Assembly (NCBI GenBank): GCA_045660825.1 | Contig: JAZREN010000045.1 | Coordinates: 124,001 to 188,000 of the forward strand | DNA length: 64,000 nucleotides | Direction of reading: 5' to 3' | Source of the DNA: HGM04593 sp045660825 | GTDB taxonomy: Bacteria > Bacteroidota > Bacteroidia > Bacteroidales > Bacteroidaceae | Shown here: positions 42,886 to 51,851 of the stretch, one piece after another | Position numbering within the stretch: position 1 is the first letter of the stretch | Layout of the letters: the number at the start of each line of letters is the position of its first letter | Notes under the pieces: model-generated | The model's input: only the letters and a program-made list of their open reading frames with translations | What the model was told of the DNA's origin: nothing | The model's database searches: none | Program-made: the position numbers and the translations under genes

Positions 42886-44118
42886 TTACTTTATTGTCGG
42901 GTTGCCCACCTTGCCTGCAAACAGCACCTCGTTGCCACTGTTCTTTACTATTGCATATATGAATGGGCGGTCAAAAGTGATGACCTCAATCTTTGGTGGT
43001 CTCATTGAGAGTAATCCTGCGACAGCCACAGTTACAGCTGCAGCCTCTGTTCCCTTTTCGTTTACATTAATGTAGGTCTTCTGTACGACATCGCTGATGT
43101 AAAGAGCCTCGTCTGATATGCCACCGAACTGCGCCTTGCCGCCGAAAGCTCTCTTGATACCCAGGTTGGCAAGTGTGTTTTTAAGGCTCATGCCAAAATC
43201 TGTTGTGAACTTGGGCAGTGAAAGGCATACATCCTTCACCTCCATGTTTTTGAGGAATGTATCAAAATCCTTAGCCACATATTCTGCAGCCTCATCGCAT
43301 TTCACGCCTTCGCCGGGCAAAATGAACAGCATGCTGTATCCGCCCTGTAGGTTTTTTGTGACCATGGAGACAACATCGTCCTTGTAGAACTGTTCGTTAG
43401 AACGCATCATCATCATGGGGACTTCAATCTCCTCGCCCCTCTCTGTGGTGAACTTCTTGTCTGTTGTGTTGCGCTCCTGGAATGGCTTGCTCCATGCCGC
43501 CTTCAGGTAGAGTGCATTGATAAGGAGCATTCTGTCGCTCTCTGTAAAGCGGTCGAGTATTGTCGGTATCTTGCCGTTGGTGTTTTCGTTACACCAATCA
43601 TTGACACGTTTGACAGTCTCTTGGTTGAACTCTGCGCTTTCAACAAGCGCATCAAAATATTCTTTGTTTGTGTCAACAAACTTTTGCTTTACTTCAAAAC
43701 CTTCTTTAATCCAGATGGAATTTGCAATTCTCACGTCACCATGTTCGTTCCAGACGGTCTTTTCGGCAATATCATCCAATAGTCTGCGGCCCTTTATGTT
43801 GGCACTGTCACCAAGTTGCATGACATCGAGAATCTCTGTTCTGGTCTTGCCTTCGGCACCACCAGCAGCCATAGCCATTGCAAACTGCGCACTCAGTGGC
43901 GAAAGGCAGATGTTCTCCTTGTCCATTTCCCTACACGCCTCGCCAAGCAGCTCACCCCAAAAGGAGTTGCTTGCATCAACAGTATTGTCAGTTATGGCAA
44001 TACCGGTTATGCTGTTCTCAAGGTCGCCGGCCTGCGTTGTAGCCTCAACCTTGTTTCTGGTGGTGCCACACGATGCAATGCCTGCAATCAATGCAAAATA
44101 TAGTGCTTTCTTTATCAT
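42886..44118 (-). CDS. Serpin (serine-protease inhibitor), lipoprotein
   Basis: A 410-residue serpin with a lipoprotein signal (AGIASC, Cys about 17). The fold is complete: FSPL-type N-terminal phrase ICLSPLSAQFAMAMAAGGAEG (split: CLSPLSAQF, MAAGGAEG), FNQETVKRVNDWCNENTNGK region, and a reactive loop beginning NEKGTEAAAVTV. The hinge (Gly-Thr-Glu-Ala-Ala-Ala) is that of inhibitory members. Counting from the hinge puts P1-P1' at Leu-Ser in VAGLLSMRPP, which predicts elastase- or chymotrypsin-like targets. Its start overlaps the rseP stop (TGATG), so the two are translationally coupled. Confidence 0.93.
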   Translation of the reverse strand: MIKKALYFALIAGIASCGTTRNKVEATTQAGDLENSITGIAITDNTVDASNSFWGELLGEACREMDKENICLSPLSAQFAMAMAAGGAEGKTRTEILDVMQLGDSANIKGRRLLDDIAEKTVWNEHGDVRIANSIWIKEGFEVKQKFVDTNKEYFDALVESAEFNQETVKRVNDWCNENTNGKIPTILDRFTESDRMLLINALYLKAAWSKPFQERNTTDKKFTTERGEEIEVPMMMMRSNEQFYKDDVVSMVTKNLQGGYSMLFILPGEGVKCDEAAEYVAKDFDTFLKNMEVKDVCLSLPKFTTDFGMSLKNTLANLGIKRAFGGKAQFGGISDEALYISDVVQKTYINVNEKGTEAAAVTVAVAGLLSMRPPKIEVITFDRPFIYAIVKNSGNEVLFAGKVGNPTIK

Positions 44119-45452
44119 CAGAATACGAATTTCATAAGGTCATTGTATGTTGCAAGAATGAAAAGTCCCAAAAGCAACAACATTCCTACCATTTGCGCAC
44201 GCTCCATGAATTTGTCACTGGGCTGTTTGCCGGTAATCAATTCATAGATGAGGAAGACTGCGTGTCCGCCATCAAGCGCAGGAATTGGAAGAATGTTCAT
44301 GAATGCAAGTACTATTGACAGGAAGGCTGTCATCATCCAGAATGCATGCCAGTCCCATGTTGCCGGGAAAAGACTTCCGATTGAACCGAACATACCGACT
44401 GACTTTGCACCCTCGCTGCTGAATACATACTTGAAGTCGCTTACGTATCCCTTGAGTACGTCCATTCCATACGCAATACCTGCAGGGAATGATGCAAGGA
44501 ATGAATAAGATATGTGCTCCGGGGTGTAGTCGTTGCCAACCGGGATGATGCCAAGCCGGTAGGTCGTATCGACGGTGGCTGTCAAATGTACAAGGCTGTC
44601 GCGCATAACCTCAACGTCGAATGTGGCCTTGCCCTCTGCTTTCAGGTTCTCCAATACCGGTGTGATGTCGCTCCATGAATATATTTCTTTGCCATCGATT
44701 GAAACTATCCGGTCGTTTGTCCTGATACCTGCATTTGCTGCAGCTACAGTCACGCTGTCGATAGCGCCGACAATAGGGAGCATTCTGAATCCTATGAATC
44801 CTTTGTTCATGTTCAGCAAACCCAAGTCTTCGGGTATTGTAACATCGGTTTCCTTTCCATTGCGAATTACAGTTACCGTGTTTGCATCGCATATCTGGCG
44901 CATGAGTTTTACAGCGCGTATATTATCAAGATAGAATTCGTGCACCTCTTGACCGTCAATCTTTGTTATTTTGTCACCATCGGCAAAACCTATCTCCTTT
45001 GCTTTCTCATTGAAAACGAAACCGTTTTCCACCTTGTGCAGGTCCATGTACCGGTCGCCCCACGTGAACAAAACCATTGAGTATATGAACAGGGCAAGGA
45101 TGAGGTTGAACATTACGCCGCCCACAATAATGAGCAGACGCTGCCAAGCCGGTTTAGAACGGTATTCCCAATTCTCTGCAGGCTTGTTCATCTGTTCGGT
45201 ATCCATAGACTCGTCAATCATACCCGAGATCTTGCAGTAGCCGCCAAGTGGAATCCAACCGATACCATATTCGGTGTCGCTGTTCTTCGGTTTCCATTTG
45301 AACAGCGAGAATTTCCAGTCAAAGAAAAGATAGAACTTTTCTACGCGAACCTTGAAGATTCGTGCAAAAAGAAAGTGACCGAACTCGTGGACAAGCACCA
45401 ACAGACTCAATGCCAGAATCAGTTGCAGTGCGCGTATCAAAAATATTTCCAT
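44118..45452 (-). CDS. rseP: RseP-type site-2 membrane zinc protease
   Basis: A 444-residue M50 intramembrane protease. The zinc motif HEFGH is at residues 22-26 in the first membrane segment, and the third ligand region is NILPIPALDGGH (about 387). Two PDZ-like segments lie between (about 125-320). In other bacteria it cleaves membrane-bound anti-sigma factors and remnant signal peptides. Here it is in the conserved murA-rimM-M23-dxr-rseP run. No sigma/anti-sigma pair is adjacent, so its substrates are elsewhere. It is directly followed by the serpin gene. Confidence 0.94.
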   Translation of the reverse strand: MEIFLIRALQLILALSLLVLVHEFGHFLFARIFKVRVEKFYLFFDWKFSLFKWKPKNSDTEYGIGWIPLGGYCKISGMIDESMDTEQMNKPAENWEYRSKPAWQRLLIIVGGVMFNLILALFIYSMVLFTWGDRYMDLHKVENGFVFNEKAKEIGFADGDKITKIDGQEVHEFYLDNIRAVKLMRQICDANTVTVIRNGKETDVTIPEDLGLLNMNKGFIGFRMLPIVGAIDSVTVAAANAGIRTNDRIVSIDGKEIYSWSDITPVLENLKAEGKATFDVEVMRDSLVHLTATVDTTYRLGIIPVGNDYTPEHISYSFLASFPAGIAYGMDVLKGYVSDFKYVFSSEGAKSVGMFGSIGSLFPATWDWHAFWMMTAFLSIVLAFMNILPIPALDGGHAVFLIYELITGKQPSDKFMERAQMVGMLLLLGLFILATYNDLMKFVF

Positions 45453-45484
45453 AGTATAATGTTAGTTTTTTATTTCTTTTAAGG

Positions 45485-46645
45485 TTAAATCCAGCTTTTT
45501 ACCATCTCTCTTATCTCCTTGTCTGTCTCAAGATAGTCGTCGAGTGTGGGTTTCAGTATGTATGTCGCCTTTTCCATTGCCCGCTCAATGAGTTTTGGCA
45601 TGTCGGTGAACTTTATGCGCTCCTCAAGGAAGGCTGCTACGCAAATCTCATTGGCTGCATTCACCACGCAAGGGATGTTTCCGCCTTCGGCCAGCGCTGT
45701 GTAGGCATGGCGTAGGTTGGGGAACAGGTCAAGGTCGGGTTTCTCGAATGTGAGTTCCTTCAAGGTGTTCCAATCAATACGTTCGAATGATGAAGGCAAA
45801 CGTACCGGATAAGTCAGTGCATACATGATGGGCAAGCGCATGTCGGGTGTGCCAAGCTGTGCCTTTATGGCACCGTCACCAAACTGCACCATGGAGTGGA
45901 TTACCGACTGTGGGTGCACCACAACCTCTATATCCTCTGCTCCTACGCCAAACAGCCACTTGGCCTCCATTACCTCGAAACCCTTGTTCATCATTGACGC
46001 CGAGTCGATGGTTATCTTTGCTCCCATGCTCCAGTTGGGGTGTTTGAGGGCCTGCTCGCGGGTTACGTGCTCAAGTTGTTCCTTGGTAAATGTGCGGAAT
46101 GGTCCTCCCGATGCTGTGAGAATAAGCTTCTCCACTTTGTTGTGCATCTCGCCGGCAAGACACTGGAAGATTGCCGAGTGCTCCGAGTCGACAGGCAATA
46201 TTGGTGTCTGGTGCTTCATTGCCAGCTCGTTGATCATTTCACCCGCAACAACCATTGTCTCCTTGTTGGCAAGGGCAATGGCCTTTCCGGCCTTTATGGC
46301 GTTGATTGTCGGGCGCAGACCCGAGAATCCCACCATTGCGGTAACCACAATGTCAATAGGTTGCGACTCAACGATCTGGCAGATGGACTCGTATCCTCCG
46401 TATACCTTTATGGGAAGGTCGGCGAGCGCCTCCTTCAACTTTGGATATTTGCTCTCGTCGGCAATGACCACTGCCTCGGGCATGAATTTGCGCGCCTGCT
46501 CAATGAGCTCGTCAACGCGGGTGTTAGCTGTTATGGCATAGACCTCGAACTTGTCGGGGTGCTCCTCTACTACCTGTAGTGTCTGCGTTCCTATGGAACC
46601 TGTTGAACCTAATATGGCGATGCAACGTTTTTTAATCTCTTCCAT
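45485..46645 (-). CDS. dxr: 1-deoxy-D-xylulose 5-phosphate reductoisomerase Dxr
   Basis: A 386-residue enzyme converting DXP to 2-C-methyl-D-erythritol 4-phosphate with NADPH, in isoprenoid synthesis. The NADPH motif ILGSTGSIGTQTLQVV (about 10-25), the active-site loop ASGGPFRTF (about 184) and HPNWSMGAKITIDSASMM (about 208) are intact. The start at 46645 (MEEIKKRC) is chosen; the frame is open further upstream but the extra 51 codons have no family-like sequence. It lies 32 nt upstream of rseP. Confidence 0.96.
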   Translation of the reverse strand: MEEIKKRCIAILGSTGSIGTQTLQVVEEHPDKFEVYAITANTRVDELIEQARKFMPEAVVIADESKYPKLKEALADLPIKVYGGYESICQIVESQPIDIVVTAMVGFSGLRPTINAIKAGKAIALANKETMVVAGEMINELAMKHQTPILPVDSEHSAIFQCLAGEMHNKVEKLILTASGGPFRTFTKEQLEHVTREQALKHPNWSMGAKITIDSASMMNKGFEVMEAKWLFGVGAEDIEVVVHPQSVIHSMVQFGDGAIKAQLGTPDMRLPIMYALTYPVRLPSSFERIDWNTLKELTFEKPDLDLFPNLRHAYTALAEGGNIPCVVNAANEICVAAFLEERIKFTDMPKLIERAMEKATYILKPTLDDYLETDKEIREMVKSWI

Positions 46646-46694
46646 AAATTGGTTGCCGTTATAGTATCGGTTATAAGTTATTTTGTGATTGGTT

Positions 46695-47552
46695 TTAGAA
46701 TGCGATGTAGATATTGGGGTCGAGTGGCTTGCTGCGGTGCCACAGTTCAAGATGCAGGAATTTCTTCTCTTTTCCGCTCTTTTCGCCCGAGCCGTCACTC
46801 AATGTGCCTATGACTTCGCCGCCGTATACCTTGTCGCCCACCTGTTTGAGCAGGCGGTAGCAGTTACGGTATATCGAGATGAGGTTCTCGCGATGTTGCA
46901 AGGCAATCGTGTATCCGTCGTTCGCGGTGTAGTCGCTGAACACTACCACACCGTCGTGTATGGCAACGATATTCTCGCCTGCCACCTCCACAATGTCAAC
47001 GCCATAGTGGTCTGTACTAGGGTCGAATGTTCTCATGATTTCGCCTTTGGTAGGGCGGAAAAGGTTCAACTCCTGCAACGCTGCAACGCTGGCGGCCTGG
47101 GAAGTAATGTTGTACTTTTCCCTCTCCTCCCAGTTCTTTACGAATTCGGCCTCCAGTTCGGTGATCTCGGTCGAGAAATCCTTGTTTGATACCGGCTGTG
47201 GTGAGTTCTTGAGTGAGTCGAGAGTTATGTCGCCATTCATTATCGCGCGGATGTTTGCCAAGTAGGCATCCTGTTTTTCAATCTCATGCATCAATGAGTC
47301 TACACGCAGGCTGTTGCTCACAATCTTGTCTTTCTCGCCCTTGTTTACATAACCCGGCAGCATGCTGCCTACAGGTGTGTACACAATGATGAGGAACAGG
47401 ACTCCCGCCACAAGCATGAATGAGATGAAAAGCGACAGGATTATGCGCAGGGGCGATATGTAGAAACCGCGTACGTCATCAATCTTGTTCTCGTTATGTA
47501 TTGTCAGGCGGTACTTGCGCAGAAGCCTTTGACCTAAACTTTTCTTTTCCAT
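46695..47552 (-). CDS. Degenerate M23/LytM-domain membrane protein
   Basis: A 285-residue bitopic protein: cytoplasmic basic N-terminus, one membrane segment (about 35-60), a coiled-coil-like part (about 75-145) and a C-terminal LytM fold (about 165-280). The zinc ligands are kept (His and Asp of HYGVDI; the His of LHLELW), but the two catalytic histidines are not: the Y-x-H position reads YRNC (Asn) and the first His of HxH is Phe (FLHLE). Comparison with the intact M23 gene at 40192 makes this clear. It probably acts as a regulator or scaffold of amidases, like EnvC/NlpD, rather than as a peptidase. Confidence 0.8.
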   Translation of the reverse strand: MEKKSLGQRLLRKYRLTIHNENKIDDVRGFYISPLRIILSLFISFMLVAGVLFLIIVYTPVGSMLPGYVNKGEKDKIVSNSLRVDSLMHEIEKQDAYLANIRAIMNGDITLDSLKNSPQPVSNKDFSTEITELEAEFVKNWEEREKYNITSQAASVAALQELNLFRPTKGEIMRTFDPSTDHYGVDIVEVAGENIVAIHDGVVVFSDYTANDGYTIALQHRENLISIYRNCYRLLKQVGDKVYGGEVIGTLSDGSGEKSGKEKKFLHLELWHRSKPLDPNIYIAF

Positions 47553-47563
47553 GTCAATTCCTT

Positions 47564-48073
47564 TTAAAGCGAAACAAGACCCTGTGGCAGGTCAAAGATT
47601 ATGGTCTGCTCATCGTGGTCAATGTCTGCAATGAACTCCTCTTGTGCTGGTATAAGAATCTCCTCGCCGTCCTTTTCCAGGACAAACAATGTGTTCATTG
47701 TGCTATCGTCAATGTCTACAATCTCTCCAATCTCGCCCAATGTCCTGTCTGTGGCTGTAAATCCTATGAAATACCCCAACGATACCTCCTCGCTCTCCTC
47801 AACCCATTTGCGAGGGATGAAAGTCTCGCGGTTAGTGAGGTAGCGCACCTCGTCAGCTGTCTCCATGCGCTCCATCTTTGCAATGAGTGTGTCGCCGTTC
47901 TTCGGGCGCAGTGACTCAAAGAAGAACGGCACTAATATGCCGTCGATGTCGCAGGCTACAAAGTCGCAACCGTCGCCAAGAGCGAAGGTGTCGCCCTGCA
48001 AACCTATCTCTCCTTTTGTGCCGTGTGGCTTCAGGAACTTTCCAAAGTACACGAAATCTTCTTTCTTGAGCAT
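47564..48073 (-). CDS. rimM: 16S rRNA-processing protein RimM
   Basis: A 169-residue ribosome assembly factor that helps mature the 30S head and binds S19. The N-terminal RimM domain (FGKFLKPHGTKGEIGLQG, about 10-27) and the C-terminal PRC-barrel half (SLGYFIGFTATDRTLGEIGE, about 95-114) are both present. Length is normal. It lies 15 nt downstream of murA and 11 nt upstream of the degenerate M23 gene in the conserved Bacteroidales run. Confidence 0.94.
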   Translation of the reverse strand: MLKKEDFVYFGKFLKPHGTKGEIGLQGDTFALGDGCDFVACDIDGILVPFFFESLRPKNGDTLIAKMERMETADEVRYLTNRETFIPRKWVEESEEVSLGYFIGFTATDRTLGEIGEIVDIDDSTMNTLFVLEKDGEEILIPAQEEFIADIDHDEQTIIFDLPQGLVSL

Positions 48074-48088
48074 ATGCAGTTGTTTCTC

Positions 48089-49393
48089 TTATGAACGTGT
48101 GATTTTTGCACCAATCTGGTTAAGTCTCTCCTCAAGGTTCTGGTAGCCGCGGTCAATCTGCTCAATGTTGTCGATGCGGCTCACACCATCGGCGCTCATT
48201 GCAGCAATGAGCAGTGCAATACCGGCTCTGATGTCGGGAGAACTCATTGCACGTGGCTTGAGTGTGAAGCGGCGGTCGTGGCCGATTACCACTGCGCGGT
48301 GCGGGTCGCAAAGTATAATCTGTGCACCCATGTCAATGAGCTTGTCGACAAAGAACAGGCGGCTCTCGAACATCTTCTGGTGGATGAGCACGCTGCCTTT
48401 TGCCTGTATCGCTGTCACGAGTAGTACGCTCAAGAGGTCAGGAGTGAGTCCAGGCCATGGCGCGTCGCTTATGTTCATGATTGAGCCGTCGATGAACGAG
48501 TCAATCTCGTAGTGCTCCTGTGAAGGGATGTATATATCATCGCCCCTCTGCTCGAACTTAATGCCAAGGCGGCGGAAACTCTCGGGGATGATTCCAAGAT
48601 TCTCGAACGATACGTTCTTTATCGTGAGTTCACTCTGGGTCATTGCTGCCATACCGATGAAACTGCCCACCTCAATCATGTCGGGCAGTGCTCGGTGTGT
48701 GCATCCGCCAAGTGACTCCACACCCTCAATTGTCAAGAGGTTGCTTGCGATTCCCGATATCTTTGCACCCATCTTGTTGAGCATTTTGCAAAGCTGCTGG
48801 ATGTATGGCTCACAGGCTGCATTGTATATTGTAGTTGTGCCCTCGGCAAGCACTGCTGCCATAATTATGTTTGCAGTACCGGTAACCGATGCTTCGTCGA
48901 GCAGCATTGAACAGCCCTTCAATTTCTCGGCACTCATGCGATATACTCTCTTTTCGGTATTGAATGAGAACTGTGCACCCAACTTCTGCAGGCCTATGAT
49001 GTGTGTGTCCAAACGGCGACGGCCTATCTTGTCACCTCCGGGTTCGGACATTGTAGCCTTGCCGTATCGTCCCAGCAGCGGGCCAATGAACATTACCGAT
49101 CCTCTCAATCTCGAGCAACCGCTAATGTACTCCTCGCTTTCAATGTAGTCGAGGTTGACGTTGTCGGCCTGGAATGTGAAGCAACCCACACCGTTGCGTG
49201 TTACCGATACGCCCATGTTGATGAGCTGGTTTATCAGGTTGTTCACGTCGGCAATGTCGGGGATATTCTCTATTGTCACCTTCTCGCTTGTGAGCAGTGT
49301 TGCGCATATCTCCTGCAAAACCTCGTTCTTTGCACCTTGTGGTGTAATTTCGCCGTGCAGCTTGTGGCCGCCCTCTATAATGAATGATGCCAT
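48089..49393 (-). CDS. murA: UDP-N-acetylglucosamine 1-carboxyvinyltransferase MurA, Asp variant
   Basis: A 434-residue enzyme that adds enolpyruvate from PEP to UDP-GlcNAc, the first committed step of peptidoglycan synthesis. The N-terminus has the GAKNEVLQEICATLLT segment (about 20-35, catalytic Lys22-equivalent). The active-site loop reads SEPGGDKIGRRRLDTH: the position of E. coli Cys115, the residue alkylated by fosfomycin, is Asp121. Natural Asp variants in other bacteria keep activity and resist fosfomycin. Neighbours are DUF4290 upstream and rimM downstream. Confidence 0.95.
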   Translation of the reverse strand: MASFIIEGGHKLHGEITPQGAKNEVLQEICATLLTSEKVTIENIPDIADVNNLINQLINMGVSVTRNGVGCFTFQADNVNLDYIESEEYISGCSRLRGSVMFIGPLLGRYGKATMSEPGGDKIGRRRLDTHIIGLQKLGAQFSFNTEKRVYRMSAEKLKGCSMLLDEASVTGTANIIMAAVLAEGTTTIYNAACEPYIQQLCKMLNKMGAKISGIASNLLTIEGVESLGGCTHRALPDMIEVGSFIGMAAMTQSELTIKNVSFENLGIIPESFRRLGIKFEQRGDDIYIPSQEHYEIDSFIDGSIMNISDAPWPGLTPDLLSVLLVTAIQAKGSVLIHQKMFESRLFFVDKLIDMGAQIILCDPHRAVVIGHDRRFTLKPRAMSSPDIRAGIALLIAAMSADGVSRIDNIEQIDRGYQNLEERLNQIGAKITRS

Positions 49394-49405
49394 ATTCTCG
49401 CTGTT

Positions 49406-50011
49406 TTAGTATTTGCGTTTGAAGTTCTTCTTGTTGTTTCTCTTGCCGTTGTTCTGGTAGTGTCGCTGTGTGCCATTGTTGGGGTTTATCCTTATCTCCT
49501 TGCCGGTGAGATCAATGGCGCCTTTGGTGTAGAGTCTCAAATCCTCTATGATTCTCTTGTCCTCCACGCCGTCCTTGTTCCATGCGATGTAGTTCTTCTT
49601 CATCTGGATTAGGATAAGCTCAACGAAACAGTTCTTCTCCTCGCCCTTCTCAAGTGTGAGTGCGTGGGCAATCATCTCCTCCACGATGCGACCATAGTGT
49701 CTGTTGCTTATTTCGCAGTTGCGGTACGAGAGATGCTCGGGTGCTACGTGGAACTCTTCGGGCTTGATTACCTCACAAGGGTAGTCGATATCCAGCTTGA
49801 AGTCGGACATTATTGCCAGGTGGTCCCATAGCTTGCGTTCGTGGTCGGGCAGGTCGGGGAACATGCTCTTCATTATGCGCACGATTGTCTCGGCGCATTG
49901 CTGGCGCTCTTTTCTGTCCTCTATGGTGAGCGCATGGTCCACCATCTTCTGCACCGAACGGCCGTATTCCGGCAGCGGGAGTCTTTTCTGTTTGGTATTG
50001 TATTCCATCAT
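49406..50011 (-). CDS. DUF4290-family protein
   Basis: A 201-residue cytoplasmic protein, with no signal peptide. The N-terminal part (MEYNTKQKRLPLPEYGRSVQ, about 2-21) and two similar helical units (MVDHALTIEDRKERQQCAET and MIAHALTLEKGEEKNCFVEL, about 28 and 113) match the Bacteroidota-restricted DUF4290 family, usually found just upstream of murA. The tail is Asn/Lys/Arg-rich (about 178-201), suggestive of RNA or ribosome contact, as inference only. Its start is either of two adjacent Met codons. It is preceded by tsaB at 14 nt. Confidence 0.85.
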   Translation of the reverse strand: MMEYNTKQKRLPLPEYGRSVQKMVDHALTIEDRKERQQCAETIVRIMKSMFPDLPDHERKLWDHLAIMSDFKLDIDYPCEVIKPEEFHVAPEHLSYRNCEISNRHYGRIVEEMIAHALTLEKGEEKNCFVELILIQMKKNYIAWNKDGVEDKRIIEDLRLYTKGAIDLTGKEIRINPNNGTQRHYQNNGKRNNKKNFKRKY

Positions 50012-50025
50012 AGCGGTATGTGGTG

Positions 50026-50733
50026 TTAGATATTCTTCAATAGTTCCTTTGGTTTTGTTGCGACGAAGTTCTTCAGGTAGAACGGCTCAAAGTAGGCGAT
50101 GTCCTCGAACTTCTCGTCGAACCATGCTCTCTCGGCCAGTGGCATCATGTTCTTTGCCAATGGGTTGACGTGCTCTGTGAGGAAGTGCGCGTTGGGGTGG
50201 TTTATTATCTTGCTGCATTTCTCGGCGCCGTTGCCAAAGAAGTAGACTGGCTGTTTATCGAGCAACTCCTTGTAGCTCTCTTCGGTTACCACCTCGGCAT
50301 GTGTGGGCTTGATGACCTGTAGTGCGCGGTCATATACGGTTGCATACACCTCGTTGCGGCGTGCATCAATCATGGGGCACAGCAACGCGTTCTCGTCAAT
50401 GTCGTCGCGGAAGAGTACCGGCACGCTCATGACAGCGGTGGTGGGTATTGCGATGAGCGGGATGTTGCGGCCATAGCACACACCCTTGGCTGTTGACGAC
50501 GCGATGCGAAGGCTTGTGTATGAACCAGGGCCACAGCTCAATGCTACGGCGTTTATCTTGGCGCCTTGCTCATCGGCAGTCTGCAACGCCTCCTCCACGA
50601 ATGGTGCAAGAACCTTTGCATGTGACATCTCCTCGCGGTTCACTCTCTCAAAGAATACGTGTCCGTCCTGGCTCAAGGCAACCGAGCAGACGTCTGTTGA
50701 TGCTTCAATGTGCAGTATGATTGTTGTTCTCAT
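50026..50733 (-). CDS. tsaB: tRNA threonylcarbamoyladenosine biosynthesis protein TsaB
   Basis: A 235-residue ASKHA-fold protein, partner of TsaD and TsaE in making t6A37 in tRNA. The N-terminus ILHIEASTDVCSVALSQDG (about 6-24) and SCGPGSYTSLRIASSTAKG (about 68-86) are the family hallmarks; the protein is non-catalytic and supports TsaD. It heads the minus-strand run tsaB-DUF4290-murA-rimM-M23-dxr-rseP-serpin. A -7 element lies about 56 nt upstream. Confidence 0.94.
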   Translation of the reverse strand: MRTTIILHIEASTDVCSVALSQDGHVFFERVNREEMSHAKVLAPFVEEALQTADEQGAKINAVALSCGPGSYTSLRIASSTAKGVCYGRNIPLIAIPTTAVMSVPVLFRDDIDENALLCPMIDARRNEVYATVYDRALQVIKPTHAEVVTEESYKELLDKQPVYFFGNGAEKCSKIINHPNAHFLTEHVNPLAKNMMPLAERAWFDEKFEDIAYFEPFYLKNFVATKPKELLKNI

Positions 50734-50788
50734 GGTTCTATATCTATTTTTTGTATCGGCCGCAAGTGTGGTCTTAGGTAATTAAATG

Positions 50789-50796
50789 CAAATTTA
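50789..50796 (-). promoter_or_regulatory. Probable -7 element of the tsaB-murA run
   Basis: TAAATTTG on the minus strand, 56 nt before the tsaB ATG; no good -33. Confidence 0.45.
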
Positions 50797-50900
50797 AGAA
50801 TTTATTGTTAGACTAACTAATAAATAATATATTTTAAATAAGTTTTACACCTGCATGCCAAAAAACGCCCTTTAAAGGTGCTGCATTCCAAATAATTGAT

Positions 50901-50908
50901 TAAATTTG
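50901..50908 (+). promoter_or_regulatory. Probable -7 element of the yicC-gmk-nadD operon
   Basis: TAAATTTG, an exact consensus match 62 nt upstream of the ATG at 50970. Confidence 0.5.
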
Positions 50909-50969
50909 CCAAATTAGATGATTGTTTAATGATGCAGGGTCATATTCCTGCCGCAATAACTGATAGGCT

Positions 50970-51845
50970 ATGATATACTCAATGACCGGTTACGGCAAGT
51001 CTGTAACCATTTTCCAAGATAAGAAAATCTGTGTCGAGGTCCGTTCACTCAATGGCAAGGCTATGGATTTGTCGACACGTATTGCTCCCCAGTTCAAAGG
51101 GCGCGAAATGGAGATACGTACACTTTTGACTAACGTGCTCGAGCGCGGAAAGGTTGACTTTTCGCTGTGGGTGGAGCAGGGCGAGAAGGCCGATACTCCT
51201 TCAATCAATGCGGCTGTGATGCAGGGTTACCTTGAGCAGATGAATGAGATTTCCAGAAACAGTGGTATTGCGTTGCCCGAGAACGTATTCGAGGTGCTGC
51301 TAAAGATGCCCGAGGTGATTGCTCGCAAAGAGGTGTACGAGGTGACCGATGAGGAGTGGGCTGTGGTGCTCGAAGGCGTCAAGACTGCCATTGCCGACTT
51401 GGTGGCTTTCCGTAAACAGGAAGGCGAGGCGTTGGCTGTCAAGTTTCAAAGCAAGATTTCCAATATCGGGCAGTTGCTTGAATCGGTTGAACCGTTCGAA
51501 AAGGAGCGCGTGGAGAAGATTCGTGCCCGCATTGAGGAGTCGCTTGCCAAATTCGCAGGTGTTGACTATGACCGCAACCGACTGGAGCAGGAGATGATTT
51601 TCTATATTGAGAAACTTGATATCAATGAGGAAAAACAACGTCTAGCAAACCATCTGCAATATTTTATTGAAACCATGAACGACGGGCAGGGACAGGGCAA
51701 GAAACTCGGTTTCATTGCTCAGGAGATGGGACGCGAGATAAACACCCTTGGCAGCAAGAGCAATCATGCCGAGATGCAGAAGATTGTAGTGCGCATGAAG
51801 GATGAATTGGAACAGATCAAGGAGCAGGTGCTCAATGTAATGTAA
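50970..51845 (+). CDS. YicC/YloC-family endoribonuclease
   Basis: A 291-residue protein with the family N-terminus MIYSMTGYGKS, VEVRSLNGKAMDLSTRI (about 22-38) and the highly conserved C-terminal DUF1732 part with KLGFIAQEMGREINTLGSKS (about 246-265). YicC-type proteins are hexameric endoribonucleases that act on structured RNAs and have been linked to small-RNA turnover in other bacteria. It is followed after 6 nt by gmk, the usual yicC-gmk order. Confidence 0.93.
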   Translation: MIYSMTGYGKSVTIFQDKKICVEVRSLNGKAMDLSTRIAPQFKGREMEIRTLLTNVLERGKVDFSLWVEQGEKADTPSINAAVMQGYLEQMNEISRNSGIALPENVFEVLLKMPEVIARKEVYEVTDEEWAVVLEGVKTAIADLVAFRKQEGEALAVKFQSKISNIGQLLESVEPFEKERVEKIRARIEESLAKFAGVDYDRNRLEQEMIFYIEKLDINEEKQRLANHLQYFIETMNDGQGQGKKLGFIAQEMGREINTLGSKSNHAEMQKIVVRMKDELEQIKEQVLNVM

Positions 51846-51851
51846 AGAAAT

